64,000 nucleotides of DNA from DTU052 sp050951725 (GCA_050951725.1 JBMNJO010000012.1:434001-498000); one strand, 5' to 3'; positions 37,361 to 46,474 are shown, numbered from the stretch's first letter. Numbers and translations are program-made. The notes: generated by a model from the sequence alone, not told the origin.

Positions 37361-39358
37361 ATGTTCCGCTTTACAACAACAGACCTCTTGCCACCGGCGG
37401 GAAAGCAGAAAGAGTGGCTGCTTACCAATGGTCTCGGTGGATTCGCTGCATCAACCATATCGGGGATAAACACCAGGCGTTATCATGGTTTACTTATCGC
37501 GTCACTCAAACCACCGGTTGACCGCCGGCTCATGCTGGCCAAGCTTGAGGAAGAGATTACAATCGATGGTCATGAGTATAAGCTGTTTTCGTCTGAAACC
37601 CTGGGCGGATTTTCGGGATACGGTTTTAACCATCTGGTAGAGTTTAAAAGGTTTCCTTTCCCGACCTATACGTACGAAATCGAAGACTGCATCCTGGAAA
37701 AGGAGATCATGCTGGTGTATGGTCAGAACACAGTCTTGGTTAAATACCGCCTCACCAATGAGAATGAGCGACAGGTCCGGCTGAATATCTTTCCTTTGAT
37801 TACATCGCGTGACTATCACTGGACGACCCGCAGGAATGATTGGCCATTCAAGGTTCTACCGGATGATAGTACAAACATTGTTATAGAACCTTTTTCCGGG
37901 GCACCACTGCTGTATATGGGCAGCGATCACGCTCATTATAAAAAAACTGAGTTCTGGTATATGGATATTTTTTATGATGTTGAAGCGGCTCGGGGCCTGG
38001 ATGCGGTGGAAGATCTATACTGTCCTGTTTGTTTTGTGATGGAGGGTAATCAGAGCCGGGAGTTTTGGATTTGGGCCAGTGCCGAGAAGTTGGAAATGAG
38101 CGCCTCCAAGGCCGAGCAATATCGGGAACGAGAGTTATCTCGAGGACAAGGGTTAGTTGAAGCCTTGCCAAAGGAGCATGAGGAACTGATGCTCCTCGGT
38201 CTGGCGGCGGATTCTTTCCTGGTTAAACGCTCCGAGTTACAGAGCCTCACGGTAATCGCGGGTTACCCATGGTTTGCTGATTGGGGCCGGGATGCGATGA
38301 TCTCATTACCGGGGTTGACTCTGCCAACTGGCCGTTTCGAGGATTTCCGGGAGGTTATCAGGACTTTTCTGGCTTACGAAAAGGAGGGACTCATACCAAA
38401 CCTGTTCCCCGACAATCCGGGAGCACCGGCTTACAATACGGCTGATGCTTCTTTGTGGGCTTTCTGGTGTCTCTATAAGTATTTTCAGTATACCGGGGAC
38501 CTCCGTTTTCTCGAGGAGCAGTACCCGGTTTTGTTACGTATTCTGGATAATCACATTAACGGTACCCTCAATGGTATACGAATGACCGGTGAAGGTCTGA
38601 TAACCCAGGGAGCACCACTAAAAGCCCTGACCTGGATGGATGCGCGGGTGGGTGAAGAGGTGATTACCCCTCGCCGGGGCAAGCCGGTGGAAATAAATGC
38701 TCTTTGGTGTTTCGCCCTGTACTTTACGGGTTATTTGGCATCCTGTTCAGGCGACCATATAAGAGGCAAATATTTTAAGGAATTGTTTCATAACTCGCGG
38801 AATAGCTTTCAGAAGGAATTCTGGTTCCCGGATGGTGGTTACCTGTATGATCTGGTCAGCGAGGATTTACGGGATGAGTCGATACGGTGCAACCAGATAA
38901 TCGCCCTGAGTCTGCCGATAAGGTTATTGAATGCGGATCAGGAACGAAAGGTGCTCGGGACAGTCTGGAAACACCTGTATACAGGCTACGGGCTGAGGAC
39001 TCTGTCACCCGCCAGCGGTCAATACAGGGCACGGTGTACCGGCGACCAGTACGAGCGGGATAGCGCGTACCATCAGGGCACGGTATGGGTCTGGCCCTGG
39101 GGACACTTCATTACCGCTCTTAACCGGATATACAGTGATCGCCCGGGGATAAACGGGCTGGTCCGCCGCCTGCTATCCCCGCTTATTACTCATCTGAATG
39201 AGGGATGCGTAGGCACGGTTTCAGAAATCTTTGATGGAGATCCTCCCCATCACCCGCGAGGATGCTTCGCCCAGGCATGGTCGGTGGCTGAGCTGCTGAG
39301 GGTCATTTTCGAGGAAGTTGAGAGAAAGGCACCGGTCAGGGAATTGCCGGAATGGTGA
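37361..39358 (+). CDS. GH133-type glycogen debranching enzyme
   Basis: 665 residues. Amylo-alpha-1,6-glucosidase of the GDE family: removes alpha-1,6 branches from glycogen. N-terminal GDE_N domain with EWLLTNGLGGFAASTISG and NTRRYHGLLIA (about 20-50), then an (alpha/alpha)6 barrel with the catalytic region GYPWFADWGRDAMISLPGL (about 305), GLIPNLFPD, YNTADASLWAFW, VEINALWCFAL and YQGTVWVWPWG-like YHQGTVWVWPWG. The acidic residues in DWGRD and the TVSEIFDGDPPHHPRG segment near the end are intact. No other glycogen genes are adjacent. Start ATG has a weak AAGGGG site 8 bases upstream. Confidence 0.92.
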   Translation: MFRFTTTDLLPPAGKQKEWLLTNGLGGFAASTISGINTRRYHGLLIASLKPPVDRRLMLAKLEEEITIDGHEYKLFSSETLGGFSGYGFNHLVEFKRFPFPTYTYEIEDCILEKEIMLVYGQNTVLVKYRLTNENERQVRLNIFPLITSRDYHWTTRRNDWPFKVLPDDSTNIVIEPFSGAPLLYMGSDHAHYKKTEFWYMDIFYDVEAARGLDAVEDLYCPVCFVMEGNQSREFWIWASAEKLEMSASKAEQYRERELSRGQGLVEALPKEHEELMLLGLAADSFLVKRSELQSLTVIAGYPWFADWGRDAMISLPGLTLPTGRFEDFREVIRTFLAYEKEGLIPNLFPDNPGAPAYNTADASLWAFWCLYKYFQYTGDLRFLEEQYPVLLRILDNHINGTLNGIRMTGEGLITQGAPLKALTWMDARVGEEVITPRRGKPVEINALWCFALYFTGYLASCSGDHIRGKYFKELFHNSRNSFQKEFWFPDGGYLYDLVSEDLRDESIRCNQIIALSLPIRLLNADQERKVLGTVWKHLYTGYGLRTLSPASGQYRARCTGDQYERDSAYHQGTVWVWPWGHFITALNRIYSDRPGINGLVRRLLSPLITHLNEGCVGTVSEIFDGDPPHHPRGCFAQAWSVAELLRVIFEEVERKAPVRELPEW

Positions 39359-39367
39359 AAAATAGCA

Positions 39368-39396
39368 TTGCCTGACCTTCAATAAAAGGGTAAAAT
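39368..39396 (+). promoter_or_regulatory. promoter of tatA
   Basis: TTGCCT (39368-39373), 17-bp spacer, TAAAAT (39391-39396), about 100 bases before the GTG start of tatA. Confidence 0.55.
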
Positions 39397-39497
39397 TATG
39401 GGCAAGTCCTAGGGATCTGATTATCAGACTATTCTAGTGTCCGATGCGGTCAGGTAATACTGATCATAAACATCACACCTGCCGGGAGGGATACACA

Positions 39498-39701
39498 GTG
39501 TTTGGTTTTATAGGAAATATTGGACCATGGGAACTGGTACTTGTTCTGGTTATAGCCCTGATCATCTTCGGGCCCGGCAAGCTGCCCGAAGTGGCAAAGT
39601 CGGTAGGCAAAGGTATTAACGAGTTCAAAAGGGCGTCAAACGAGGTTAAACAGCAGGTGCAGGAAGCTGTTAGCCTGGATGATGATGAGAAAAAAGCCTA
39701 A
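39498..39701 (+). CDS. tatA: twin-arginine translocase subunit TatA/E
   Basis: 67 residues from GTG 39498 (CGGGAGGG upstream). One N-terminal membrane helix (GPWELVLVLVIALIIF), the conserved FGPGKLPEVAKSVGKG hinge and amphipathic helix, then a charged tail ending DDDEKKA. It forms the oligomeric pore for export of folded proteins. tatC is not in this window, so it is either elsewhere or distant. Sits just before the SAM riboswitch, transcribed in the same direction but from its own promoter. Confidence 0.9.
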   Translation: MFGFIGNIGPWELVLVLVIALIIFGPGKLPEVAKSVGKGINEFKRASNEVKQQVQEAVSLDDDEKKA

Positions 39702-39739
39702 CGGAACACAGGGGTTACTCGCAATTGAATAGTCTTATT

Positions 39740-39842
39740 ACTCTTATCCAGAGTGGCGGAGGGACTGGCCCGATGAAGCCCGGCAACCCCCGGTGTGGGA
39801 AGGTGCCAATTCCTGCAGGACATTGTCTTGACAGATGAGAGG
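39740..39842 (+). promoter_or_regulatory. SAM-I (S-box) riboswitch
   Basis: CTCTTATCCAGAGTGGCGGA at 39741, then GGGACTGGCCCGATGAAGCCC, GGCAACC, GGTGCCAATTCC and the closing GATGAGAG (39834-39841). P1 pairs CTCTTATC with GATGAGAG. Binding of S-adenosylmethionine should favour the terminator just downstream, turning off metH and the genes after it. Confidence 0.97.
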
Positions 39843-39861
39843 AGGATATCCAGGTGATTAA

Positions 39862-39888
39862 GGCCTCTTCTGTAGAGGCCATTTTTTA
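39862..39888 (+). terminator. SAM riboswitch expression-platform terminator
   Basis: GGCCTCT (39862-39868), TTCTG loop, AGAGGCC (39874-39880), then ATTTTTTATT. Lies 26 bases before the metH start. Confidence 0.92.
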
Positions 39889-39913
39889 TTCTTGTAAGAA
39901 GGGGAGTGAGGCC

Positions 39914-42349
39914 ATGACCATTGATCTGCGTTCGGAACTGCAGAAAAGAATTCTGGTTCTGGATGGAGCGATGGGAACCATGCTGCAGCAGCAGGGGTTA
40001 GGACGCGGTGAATGCCCCGAGATTTTCAATCTGACCCACCCTAAGATTCTCGAAGATATTCACTCTGCTTATATTGAAGCGGGTTCAGATATTATTCAGA
40101 CCAATACGTTTGGTGCCAACCGTTTCAAACTCAGTGAATATGGATTGGGGGACAAGGTAGAAGAGATCAATTCCCGGGCGGTGGAGATAGCCAGGCGTGC
40201 TGCCGGAGGGAGGGCCCTGGTAGCTCTTTCGGCAGGTCCGTCGGGGAAGCTGTTCAAACCGTTGGGTGAGGTTGAGTTTGACGATCTGTTTGAGGCTTTC
40301 TCGATTCAGTTCCAGGCGGCGGAAAAGGCCGGCGCCGATCTGATTTCAATTGAGACCATGACCGATATTGCTGAATTGAGGGTGGCCGTCATTGCTGCAT
40401 TGAACAGCACCCGTCTTCCGGTACTGGCTCACCTTACATTTGAGCCTGATGGCCGGACCTTAATGGGTACCGACCCCGTTACCGCTGTCCTAATGCTGGA
40501 GGCATTGGGGATAACCGCAGTAGGAGCCAATTGTTCAGGTGGCGCGGTTCAGCTCCTGCCAATAATTGAGCAGATGGCCCAAACCACCAGTCTGTTTATT
40601 TCTGTGGAGCCCAATGCCGGATTGCCGACCCTGGTCGGCGAGGAGACGGTCTTTCCTGAGACCCCGGAGGAGATGGGACACCATGCTTTGGCATTGAGAG
40701 AAGCCGGAGCCAATATAATAGGTGGGTGCTGCGGCACTACTCCAGATCATATTAAAGCCATGGCTGAGGCTGTGCGGGGATTACAGCCGGTAAGCAGAAA
40801 GTCATCGCCAGCCTGGGCATTCTGTTCCCGCACCCGGCACGTGGTGATAAGTGATGAATCTTATCCGTCCTTCATAGGAGAGAGGATCAACCCTACAGCC
40901 CGGAAAAAGTTGGCTCAGGATATAAAGGATGGGCATATGGAAGTGGTGGTAGAGGAGGCCCGGAAACAGGCGGAGGCCGGGGCACCAATCCTGGATGTAA
41001 ACATGGGTGTGCCCGGTATTGACGAACCTGCAGCCATGATCAAGGCGGTGCGCGAGGTTCAAACGGCGATTGACATTCCCATTGTTATTGATTCAACTAA
41101 TCCGGAAGCTATCGAAGCAGCCTTGAAGACGTTTGTGGGCCGGCCACTTATAAATTCCACTACCGGCGAGGAAAAAAGCCTGGACCGGATCCTGCCCTTG
41201 GCCAAAAAATACGGGGCCGCGGTATTGGGATTATGTCTGGATGAAAACGGTATTCCCGCCAGTGCCGAAGGCAGGTTGGCAATAGCTGAGAAGATATACT
41301 CCAGGGCCCGGGAATACGGGTTAAGAGACCAGGATGTATTTATCGACTGTTTGGTTAAAACGGCCAGTGCTGAACAGGATCAGGTGATGGAGACGTTGAA
41401 AACGCTGCAGGCGGTTAAATCCCGATTGGGTTTGAAGACTGTTTTGGGGGCCAGCAATGTATCGCATGGTCTGCCTGCAAGGGATGTATTGAACTCGACC
41501 TATCTCGCTATGGCTATGGCGTATGGCCTGGATCTCCCCATAATGAATCCGTTTGAAGAACGGATGCAGGATGTTATCCGGGCGTCAGCGGTGCTGATGA
41601 ACCGCGACAGCTATGCGTCGAGTTACATCGAGTACTACAAAGATCGAGCGGTAACAGCCGCGAAAAAGGCGCCACCGGTAATGACCACCACCAGAGACCC
41701 GGCACCATCGGTTGTCCAGAATCAAGTGAGCGATCCTCTAAAAGAGGCGATTGTCAAAGGACAAAAAGGGCAGATACTGGACTTAATCAAACAGGCCCTG
41801 GAAGACGGGCAGAATCCGATGGATATCATCAATAAATATCTCATACCGGGAATTGAAGAAGTGGGCGATCTCTATGATCGCAAGGTATACTTCCTGCCCC
41901 AGCTGATGCTATCAGCAGAGACCATGAAAGAAGGTTTCAATTACCTGAAACCGTTGTTGATACAGGAGAACCAGGTCGAGCGGGGTACGATTGTTCTAGC
42001 GACAGTGGAAGGTGACATCCACGACATTGGTAAAAACATAGTCGGCATAATGTTGGAAAACTACGGTTACCGGGTGATAGATCTGGGCAAGGATGTACCG
42101 GCCCCCAGGATTGTAGCCACGGCCATTGAAGAAAACGCAGATATCATTGGATTAAGCGCCTTGATGACTACAACTATGTCGCGGATGAAGGAAGTTATTG
42201 ATCTGGTCAAGAGTCGTGAACTTAAGACCAAAGTTATAGTGGGGGGTGCAGTTTTAACCCGGGATTATGCTGAAAAAATAGGGGCCCATGGGTATTCTCC
42301 GGATGCCCGTGCAGCTGTAGTAACCGTTAATCAGCTTATTAAAGCCTAA
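39914..42349 (+). CDS. metH: cobalamin-dependent methionine synthase without reactivation domain
   Basis: 811 residues. Transfers a methyl group from methyltetrahydrofolate through cobalamin to homocysteine. Domains: homocysteine S-methyltransferase (about 1-300) with LDGAMGTML, zinc ligands in GANCSGG and GGCCGTTPDH; pterin-binding barrel (about 320-590) with FIGERINPTARKK and LDVNMG; then the four-helix cap and B12-binding domain (about 600-811) with the cobalt-ligand motif GDIHDIGKN. The frame ends after the B12 domain, so the SAM-binding reductive-activation domain of E. coli MetH is absent; it must rely on another reactivase or an anaerobic setting. Start ATG 39914 after AGGGGAGTGAGG; the earlier GTG 39854 lies within the riboswitch terminator. 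Confidence 0.94.
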   Translation: MTIDLRSELQKRILVLDGAMGTMLQQQGLGRGECPEIFNLTHPKILEDIHSAYIEAGSDIIQTNTFGANRFKLSEYGLGDKVEEINSRAVEIARRAAGGRALVALSAGPSGKLFKPLGEVEFDDLFEAFSIQFQAAEKAGADLISIETMTDIAELRVAVIAALNSTRLPVLAHLTFEPDGRTLMGTDPVTAVLMLEALGITAVGANCSGGAVQLLPIIEQMAQTTSLFISVEPNAGLPTLVGEETVFPETPEEMGHHALALREAGANIIGGCCGTTPDHIKAMAEAVRGLQPVSRKSSPAWAFCSRTRHVVISDESYPSFIGERINPTARKKLAQDIKDGHMEVVVEEARKQAEAGAPILDVNMGVPGIDEPAAMIKAVREVQTAIDIPIVIDSTNPEAIEAALKTFVGRPLINSTTGEEKSLDRILPLAKKYGAAVLGLCLDENGIPASAEGRLAIAEKIYSRAREYGLRDQDVFIDCLVKTASAEQDQVMETLKTLQAVKSRLGLKTVLGASNVSHGLPARDVLNSTYLAMAMAYGLDLPIMNPFEERMQDVIRASAVLMNRDSYASSYIEYYKDRAVTAAKKAPPVMTTTRDPAPSVVQNQVSDPLKEAIVKGQKGQILDLIKQALEDGQNPMDIINKYLIPGIEEVGDLYDRKVYFLPQLMLSAETMKEGFNYLKPLLIQENQVERGTIVLATVEGDIHDIGKNIVGIMLENYGYRVIDLGKDVPAPRIVATAIEENADIIGLSALMTTTMSRMKEVIDLVKSRELKTKVIVGGAVLTRDYAEKIGAHGYSPDARAAVVTVNQLIKA

Positions 42350-42431
42350 CCTGGCTATAATGCTGGAAACAAGCTGTGAGACAGCCAGTTGAGTTCTGAA
42401 TCAGAACCCGGAAAGGGGGATTTTGTAAAGG

Positions 42432-43658
42432 ATGGGAGTCAAAAAGACTTACGAGGAAATAAATGAAAAGATCAGAAAAGGACAAGCGGTGGTGGTCACC
42501 GCAGAAGAGGTCATTGGCATTGTTGAGGAGAAGGGCATAGAGAGAGCAGCCCAGGAGATTGACGTCGTTACCACTGGTACATTTGGACCAATGTGTTCCT
42601 CGGGGGTGTTCCTGAACTTTGGCCACTCCAACCCCCGCATCAGAATTGCCAAGGCCTGGCTAAACGGGGTTGAGGCCTATTCCGGTATCGCGGCTGTCGA
42701 TGCTTACCTGGGGGCCACTCAGCTTCCGGAAAACGATCCCGAGAATAAGGTTTTCCCCGGCCGGTTCAGCTATGGCGGAGGACATGTGATTCATGACCTC
42801 CTGGCCGGCAAGGAGATTAGACTGGAAGCTACAAGTTACGGTACTGACTGTTATCCACGCAAGAAGATCGATACCCTTATTACATTAAATGATATAAACG
42901 AGGCCATCCTGTTCAATCCACGGAATGCCTATCAGAATTACAATTGTGCGGTAAACTTAAGTGACCGGACTATTTATACCTATATGGGGATTCTGAAGCC
43001 CCGCATGGGCAATGCCAGTTATTCCACCTCCGGGCAGCTGAGCCCTCTGCTAAATGACCCTTACTATCGTACCGTTGGGGTAGGCACCAGGATATTCCTG
43101 GGCGGAGGTATAGGGTATGTAGCTTGGCATGGCACCCAACACCATCCCAACGCGGAGAGAAATGAAAATGGAGTTCCTACCGGAGGGGCCGGTACCTTGG
43201 CAGTCATGGGAGATCTTAAGCAGATGAAACCGGAATGGCTCGTTGGAGCGAGTTTGCTGGGGTATGGGGCCAGCCTTATAGTGGGTATTGGCATACCGAT
43301 CCCAATACTGGATGAAGAAATCATGAGGTTCGCAGCCGTTAAAGATGAGGACATCGTCTGTCCCATTGTTGACTACAGTGAGGGTTACCCTTACCGTAAA
43401 CCTGGTAATCTGGGACTGGTAAACTACAAGGACCTGAAAAGCGGTCAGGTCATCATAGATGGTAAAAAGGTCACGACTACTCCTCTATCCAGCTATCCGA
43501 GAGCCCGTCAAATAGCTGGAATACTGAAAGAGTGGATTTTAAAGGGCCAGTTTGAATTGACCATCCCCGTGGCGAAGCTTCCCTCAGCAGATGATCCCAT
43601 TGAGGTCAACTCCCTGCTCGAACGTGACGTTAACGGGCGTAATGGCAGGAGGTGGTAA
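42432..43658 (+). CDS. homocysteine biosynthesis protein, COG1900/DUF39
   Basis: 408 residues of the HcyBio/DUF39 family, whose Methanosarcina member MA1821 is required for making homocysteine from aspartate semialdehyde and sulfide. The family pattern is clear: TYEEINEKIRKGQAVV, VVTTGTFGPMCSSGVFLNFG, SGIAAVDAYLGATQL and GGGIGYVAWHGTQHHP. Cysteines at about 55 (GPMCSSG) and 140 (TDCYPRK) are candidates for sulfur transfer. Located directly after metH, in the same operon and under the same SAM riboswitch, and followed by NIL-ferredoxin and UPF0280 genes, the known partners. No signal peptide or membrane helix. It would act in the cytoplasm, upstream of MetH in the pathway. Confidence 0.93.
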   Translation: MGVKKTYEEINEKIRKGQAVVVTAEEVIGIVEEKGIERAAQEIDVVTTGTFGPMCSSGVFLNFGHSNPRIRIAKAWLNGVEAYSGIAAVDAYLGATQLPENDPENKVFPGRFSYGGGHVIHDLLAGKEIRLEATSYGTDCYPRKKIDTLITLNDINEAILFNPRNAYQNYNCAVNLSDRTIYTYMGILKPRMGNASYSTSGQLSPLLNDPYYRTVGVGTRIFLGGGIGYVAWHGTQHHPNAERNENGVPTGGAGTLAVMGDLKQMKPEWLVGASLLGYGASLIVGIGIPIPILDEEIMRFAAVKDEDIVCPIVDYSEGYPYRKPGNLGLVNYKDLKSGQVIIDGKKVTTTPLSSYPRARQIAGILKEWILKGQFELTIPVAKLPSADDPIEVNSLLERDVNGRNGRRW

Positions 43659-43660
43659 GA

Positions 43661-44086
43661 ATGCATAAGAGCCGTATCGTGTGCTTTTTCTCAGAAGCTC
43701 AATCCGAACAGCCAATTATATATCGCTTGGTCAAGGACTTTGATCTGGTTATTAATATCCTGAAGGCAGATATCAATCCGCGCAAAGAAGGTTACCTGGT
43801 AGTTGAACTCTCCGGGGAACGGGAACACTATGAATCGGGCATCAGCTTTTTAAAGGATATTGGAGTAAGAGTAGAACCGCTCAGTCAAACCGTGGTCTGG
43901 CAGGAAGAGAGCTGCACTCAGTGTGGCGCCTGTGCCTCATTCTGTCCTACGGGGGCTTTGGCAATTGATCGCTCTAGTATGGAGGTCAGTTTTGATAATG
44001 CCAGGTGTGTGGTTTGCGGCATGTGTCTTGATTGCTGTCCAACCCGGGCCGTGACGGTATTCTTTAATATATCAGCGCCATTATGA
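43661..44086 (+). CDS. NIL-domain 2[4Fe-4S] ferredoxin (MA1822-like)
   Basis: 141 residues from ATG 43661 (8 bases after AGGAGGTG). An N-terminal NIL domain (about 1-75; VCFFSEAQSEQPIIYRLVKD and ISFLKDIGVRVEP) is joined to a ferredoxin with CTQCGACASFCP and CVVCGMCLDCCP, two complete 4Fe-4S motifs. In Methanosarcina MA1822 has the same fusion and is needed with MA1821 for homocysteine formation; the electrons are thought to drive sulfur reduction. It starts 3 bases after the DUF39 stop, and its own stop overlaps the next start (ATGA), so the three genes are translationally coupled. Confidence 0.94.
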   Translation: MHKSRIVCFFSEAQSEQPIIYRLVKDFDLVINILKADINPRKEGYLVVELSGEREHYESGISFLKDIGVRVEPLSQTVVWQEESCTQCGACASFCPTGALAIDRSSMEVSFDNARCVVCGMCLDCCPTRAVTVFFNISAPL

Positions 44087-44841
44087 GTTCTATGAACAGA
44101 GACTTTGTCAATCGAACGTACCGAGGGTCTTACCAGGGTGAGGATCTGGTTTATTTCCAGGTACAGATTAAGCAGACGGATTTGTCCATCGGAGTTACGA
44201 GGAAATCGTTTACTCCCGATCTGGCAAAACAGATTGAAGAGCGGGTGGTCAAAGTGCGTGCCGACCTGGAAACATATATCGACTCCCACCCGGGGTTTTT
44301 GTCCTCAATGGAACCGGTAAACCTTAAAACCGGAGCGCCGGAAATCGTATTAAGGATGGCCCGCGCCTCATGGTTGGCCGGGGTAGGACCCATGGCCGCA
44401 GTAGCCGGGGCCTTTGCTGAAGAGGTTGGTGAGTTGCTGGCTGATTGCCCGGACGTGATCGTAGAAAACGGCGGGGACCTGTACATCAAAACCAGTCGAG
44501 AGAGACAGGTAGGGATAATAGCTGGTCTTTCTCCCTTCAGCAATCGTATAGCTGTACGAGTGAGGCCGGAAGAATCCCCATTGGGTGTTTGTACCTCCTC
44601 AGGTACAGTCGGCCCATCAATAAGTTTCGGGCGGGCCGATGCCGCCATGGTCAAAGCCACCAGCGCTTCTCTGGCAGATGCAGTGGCGACTGGTGCTGGT
44701 AACCGGGTATTACGAAAGGATAGACTGATGAAAGCTGTAAACTATGCGCAGAGCATAGCTGGGGTTACGGGAATTCTGGTAATAAAGGACGACCAGATGG
44801 CAGCCTGGGGTAATATAGAACTGGTAGCGATAAAAGGCTGA
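44083..44841 (+). CDS. UPF0280 family protein (ApbE-like, MA1715-like)
   Basis: 252 residues. Family member MA1715 supports homocysteine biosynthesis in Methanosarcina. Conserved features: WLAGVGPMAAVAGAFAEEVGE, PDVIVENGGDLYIKT, and SSGTVGPSISFGRADAAMV, a fold related to the FMN transferase ApbE. Whether it moves FMN or acts as sulfur-binding accessory is unknown. ATG 44083 overlaps the NIL-ferredoxin stop by four bases. Last gene of the unit controlled by the SAM riboswitch; 73 bases separate it from nadE. Confidence 0.92.
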   Translation: MSSMNRDFVNRTYRGSYQGEDLVYFQVQIKQTDLSIGVTRKSFTPDLAKQIEERVVKVRADLETYIDSHPGFLSSMEPVNLKTGAPEIVLRMARASWLAGVGPMAAVAGAFAEEVGELLADCPDVIVENGGDLYIKTSRERQVGIIAGLSPFSNRIAVRVRPEESPLGVCTSSGTVGPSISFGRADAAMVKATSASLADAVATGAGNRVLRKDRLMKAVNYAQSIAGVTGILVIKDDQMAAWGNIELVAIKG

Positions 44842-44914
44842 TAACCGGATTACCTGGCTCTCCGGGCCGCGGCGTAGTATGATCAGCCTATGATTGTAAA
44901 AGGGGGAGACACAC

Positions 44915-45640
44915 ATGGAAACGGCTGTGATTGCAGACAAATTGGTCGAATGGATCAGGGAGAAAACTGTCAAAGCGGGATGTAAAGGAGTTGCTCTGGG
45001 TATTAGCGGCGGCATAGATTCGGCAGTTGTGGCCGGATTGGCGGTGCGAGCCTTCCCCCAGACCACTCTGGGGATAATCATGCCCTGCAACGGCCTGCCT
45101 GAAGATATTGAACACGGTCATTTAGTGGCCAGCAAATACCAATTTGATTTAAAGGTTATTGACCTGTTCCCCGTTTACCAAAACCTTTTAGGAATCTTAC
45201 AGGGGCCGGAAAGCAAAGGAGACAATATGGCTGTAGCCAATATCAAACCTCGTTTGCGGATGATTACCTTGTACTATTATGCCCAGCAAAAGAATTACCT
45301 GGTCCTGGGAACCACCAACCGGACTGAACTGACAATAGGCTATTTTACCAAACACGGTGATGGCGGATCCGATCTCCTCCCTCTGGGAGGATTGGTTAAA
45401 TGGCAGGTAAGGGAACTGGCCAGGTATTTGGAAGTACCCGAGGTGGTCATTGACAAGCCGCCGTCGGCTGGTCTGTGGGAAGGACAGACTGATGAAGGGG
45501 AAATAGGTCTGTCTTACGAGGAACTAGACCGGTTTATCCTAACGGGACAGGGAAGCGACCAGGTTAAAAACCGGGTGGAGAACCTCTACCGCAGCAGCCT
45601 GCATAAACGTCAATTTCCACCGATCGGAGTATTCCAGTAA
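44915..45640 (+). CDS. nadE: NH3-dependent NAD+ synthetase
   Basis: 241 residues, final step of NAD synthesis: amidation of deamido-NAD with ammonia. P-loop LGISGGIDSAVVAGLAVRA (about 30), then KPRLRMITLYYYAQ, VLGTTNRTELTIGYFTKHGDG (the substrate-binding loop) and PPSAGLWEGQTDEGEIGLSY (ordering loop). The short form without a glutaminase domain fits ammonia use. ATG at 44915 follows AAAGGGGGAG. It may be cotranscribed with the preceding operon; a weak TAGTAT (-10) at 44875 has a poor 19-bp-spaced -35. Confidence 0.94.
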   Translation: METAVIADKLVEWIREKTVKAGCKGVALGISGGIDSAVVAGLAVRAFPQTTLGIIMPCNGLPEDIEHGHLVASKYQFDLKVIDLFPVYQNLLGILQGPESKGDNMAVANIKPRLRMITLYYYAQQKNYLVLGTTNRTELTIGYFTKHGDGGSDLLPLGGLVKWQVRELARYLEVPEVVIDKPPSAGLWEGQTDEGEIGLSYEELDRFILTGQGSDQVKNRVENLYRSSLHKRQFPPIGVFQ

Positions 45641-45658
45641 TGGGCGAATGATGCATGG

Positions 45659-45688
45659 TTGAACCTGTTTTTTTCTATGTGTTAAAAT
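45659..45688 (+). promoter_or_regulatory. promoter of yebC
   Basis: TTGAAC (45659-45664), 18-bp spacer, TAAAAT (45683-45688), with TG upstream giving an extended -10. About 30 bases before the yebC ATG; ribosome site GGGGAGG at 45709-45715. Confidence 0.65.
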
Positions 45689-45718
45689 GTTGTCAATTCG
45701 GAGCAAAGGGGAGGTACT

Positions 45719-46474
45719 ATGGCTGGACATTCCAAATGGGCTAACATAAAGCACAAAAAAGCCAGAACCGACGAGAAACGTGGCAAAGCCTTCACCAAGC
45801 TTGGCAAGGAAATGATCGTCGCCGCCCGGGAGGGAGGCGGAGATCCGGATGGTAATCCCCGTTTGAAACTGCTGATTCAAAAAGCCAAAGCTATGAACAT
45901 GCCTAACGACAATATCAATCGAGCTATTCAAAGAGGTACCGGCGAAATAGAAGGGGATGCCCTGGAAGAGATCAATTATGAAGGGTATGGCCCTGCCGGG
46001 GTAGCCTTGATGTTGGATATTACTACCGACAACCGGAACCGCACTGCAGCCGATATCCGGCACCTTTTTTCCAAATACGGCGGCAACCTGGGTGAAACCG
46101 GTTGCGTTGGCTGGATGTTCAAACGCAGAGGACTGCTGGAGATAAGTAAAACGGATTTGGAAATAGACCTGGATGAATTGGAGTTAATGGCCATCGAAGC
46201 GGGAGCCGAAGACATACGGGGGAGCGACGACAGCCTGGAGATCATCACCGAACCAGAAACCTTTGAGTCGGTAAAAAGTTCGTTGGAAGAGGCATTTAAG
46301 ATCGAATGGGCTTTTGCTGATATTACTATGATTCCAGAGAATACTGTTGAAGTGACGGACGTGGAGACCGCCCAAAAAATAATCAAGCTGGTTGATGTAC
46401 TGGAAGATCACGATGATGTGCAGGATGTATACGCCAATTTCTCTATCCCTGATGAGATACTGGGAAAGATTTAG
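45719..46474 (+). CDS. yebC: YebC/PmpR family protein (TACO1-like)
   Basis: 251 residues. Conserved start MAGHSKWANIKHKKARTDEK, the GNPRLKLLIQKAKAMNMP region, and GYGPAGVALMLDITTDNRNR, RHLFSKYGGNLGETGCVGWM in the middle; C-terminal domain with DITMIPENTVEV. Members act as transcriptional regulators in Gram-negatives and, as shown for a Bacillus paralogue, as translation factors relieving polyproline stalls. In this position (upstream of ruvC) it is commonly the ruv-linked copy. Own promoter and terminator. Confidence 0.94.
   Translation: MAGHSKWANIKHKKARTDEKRGKAFTKLGKEMIVAAREGGGDPDGNPRLKLLIQKAKAMNMPNDNINRAIQRGTGEIEGDALEEINYEGYGPAGVALMLDITTDNRNRTAADIRHLFSKYGGNLGETGCVGWMFKRRGLLEISKTDLEIDLDELELMAIEAGAEDIRGSDDSLEIITEPETFESVKSSLEEAFKIEWAFADITMIPENTVEVTDVETAQKIIKLVDVLEDHDDVQDVYANFSIPDEILGKI

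Noticed and set aside
39854..39913. GTG at 39854 as metH start
   Set aside because: Would translate through the riboswitch terminator; ATG 39914 has a proper ribosome site and gives the usual MetH N-terminus.
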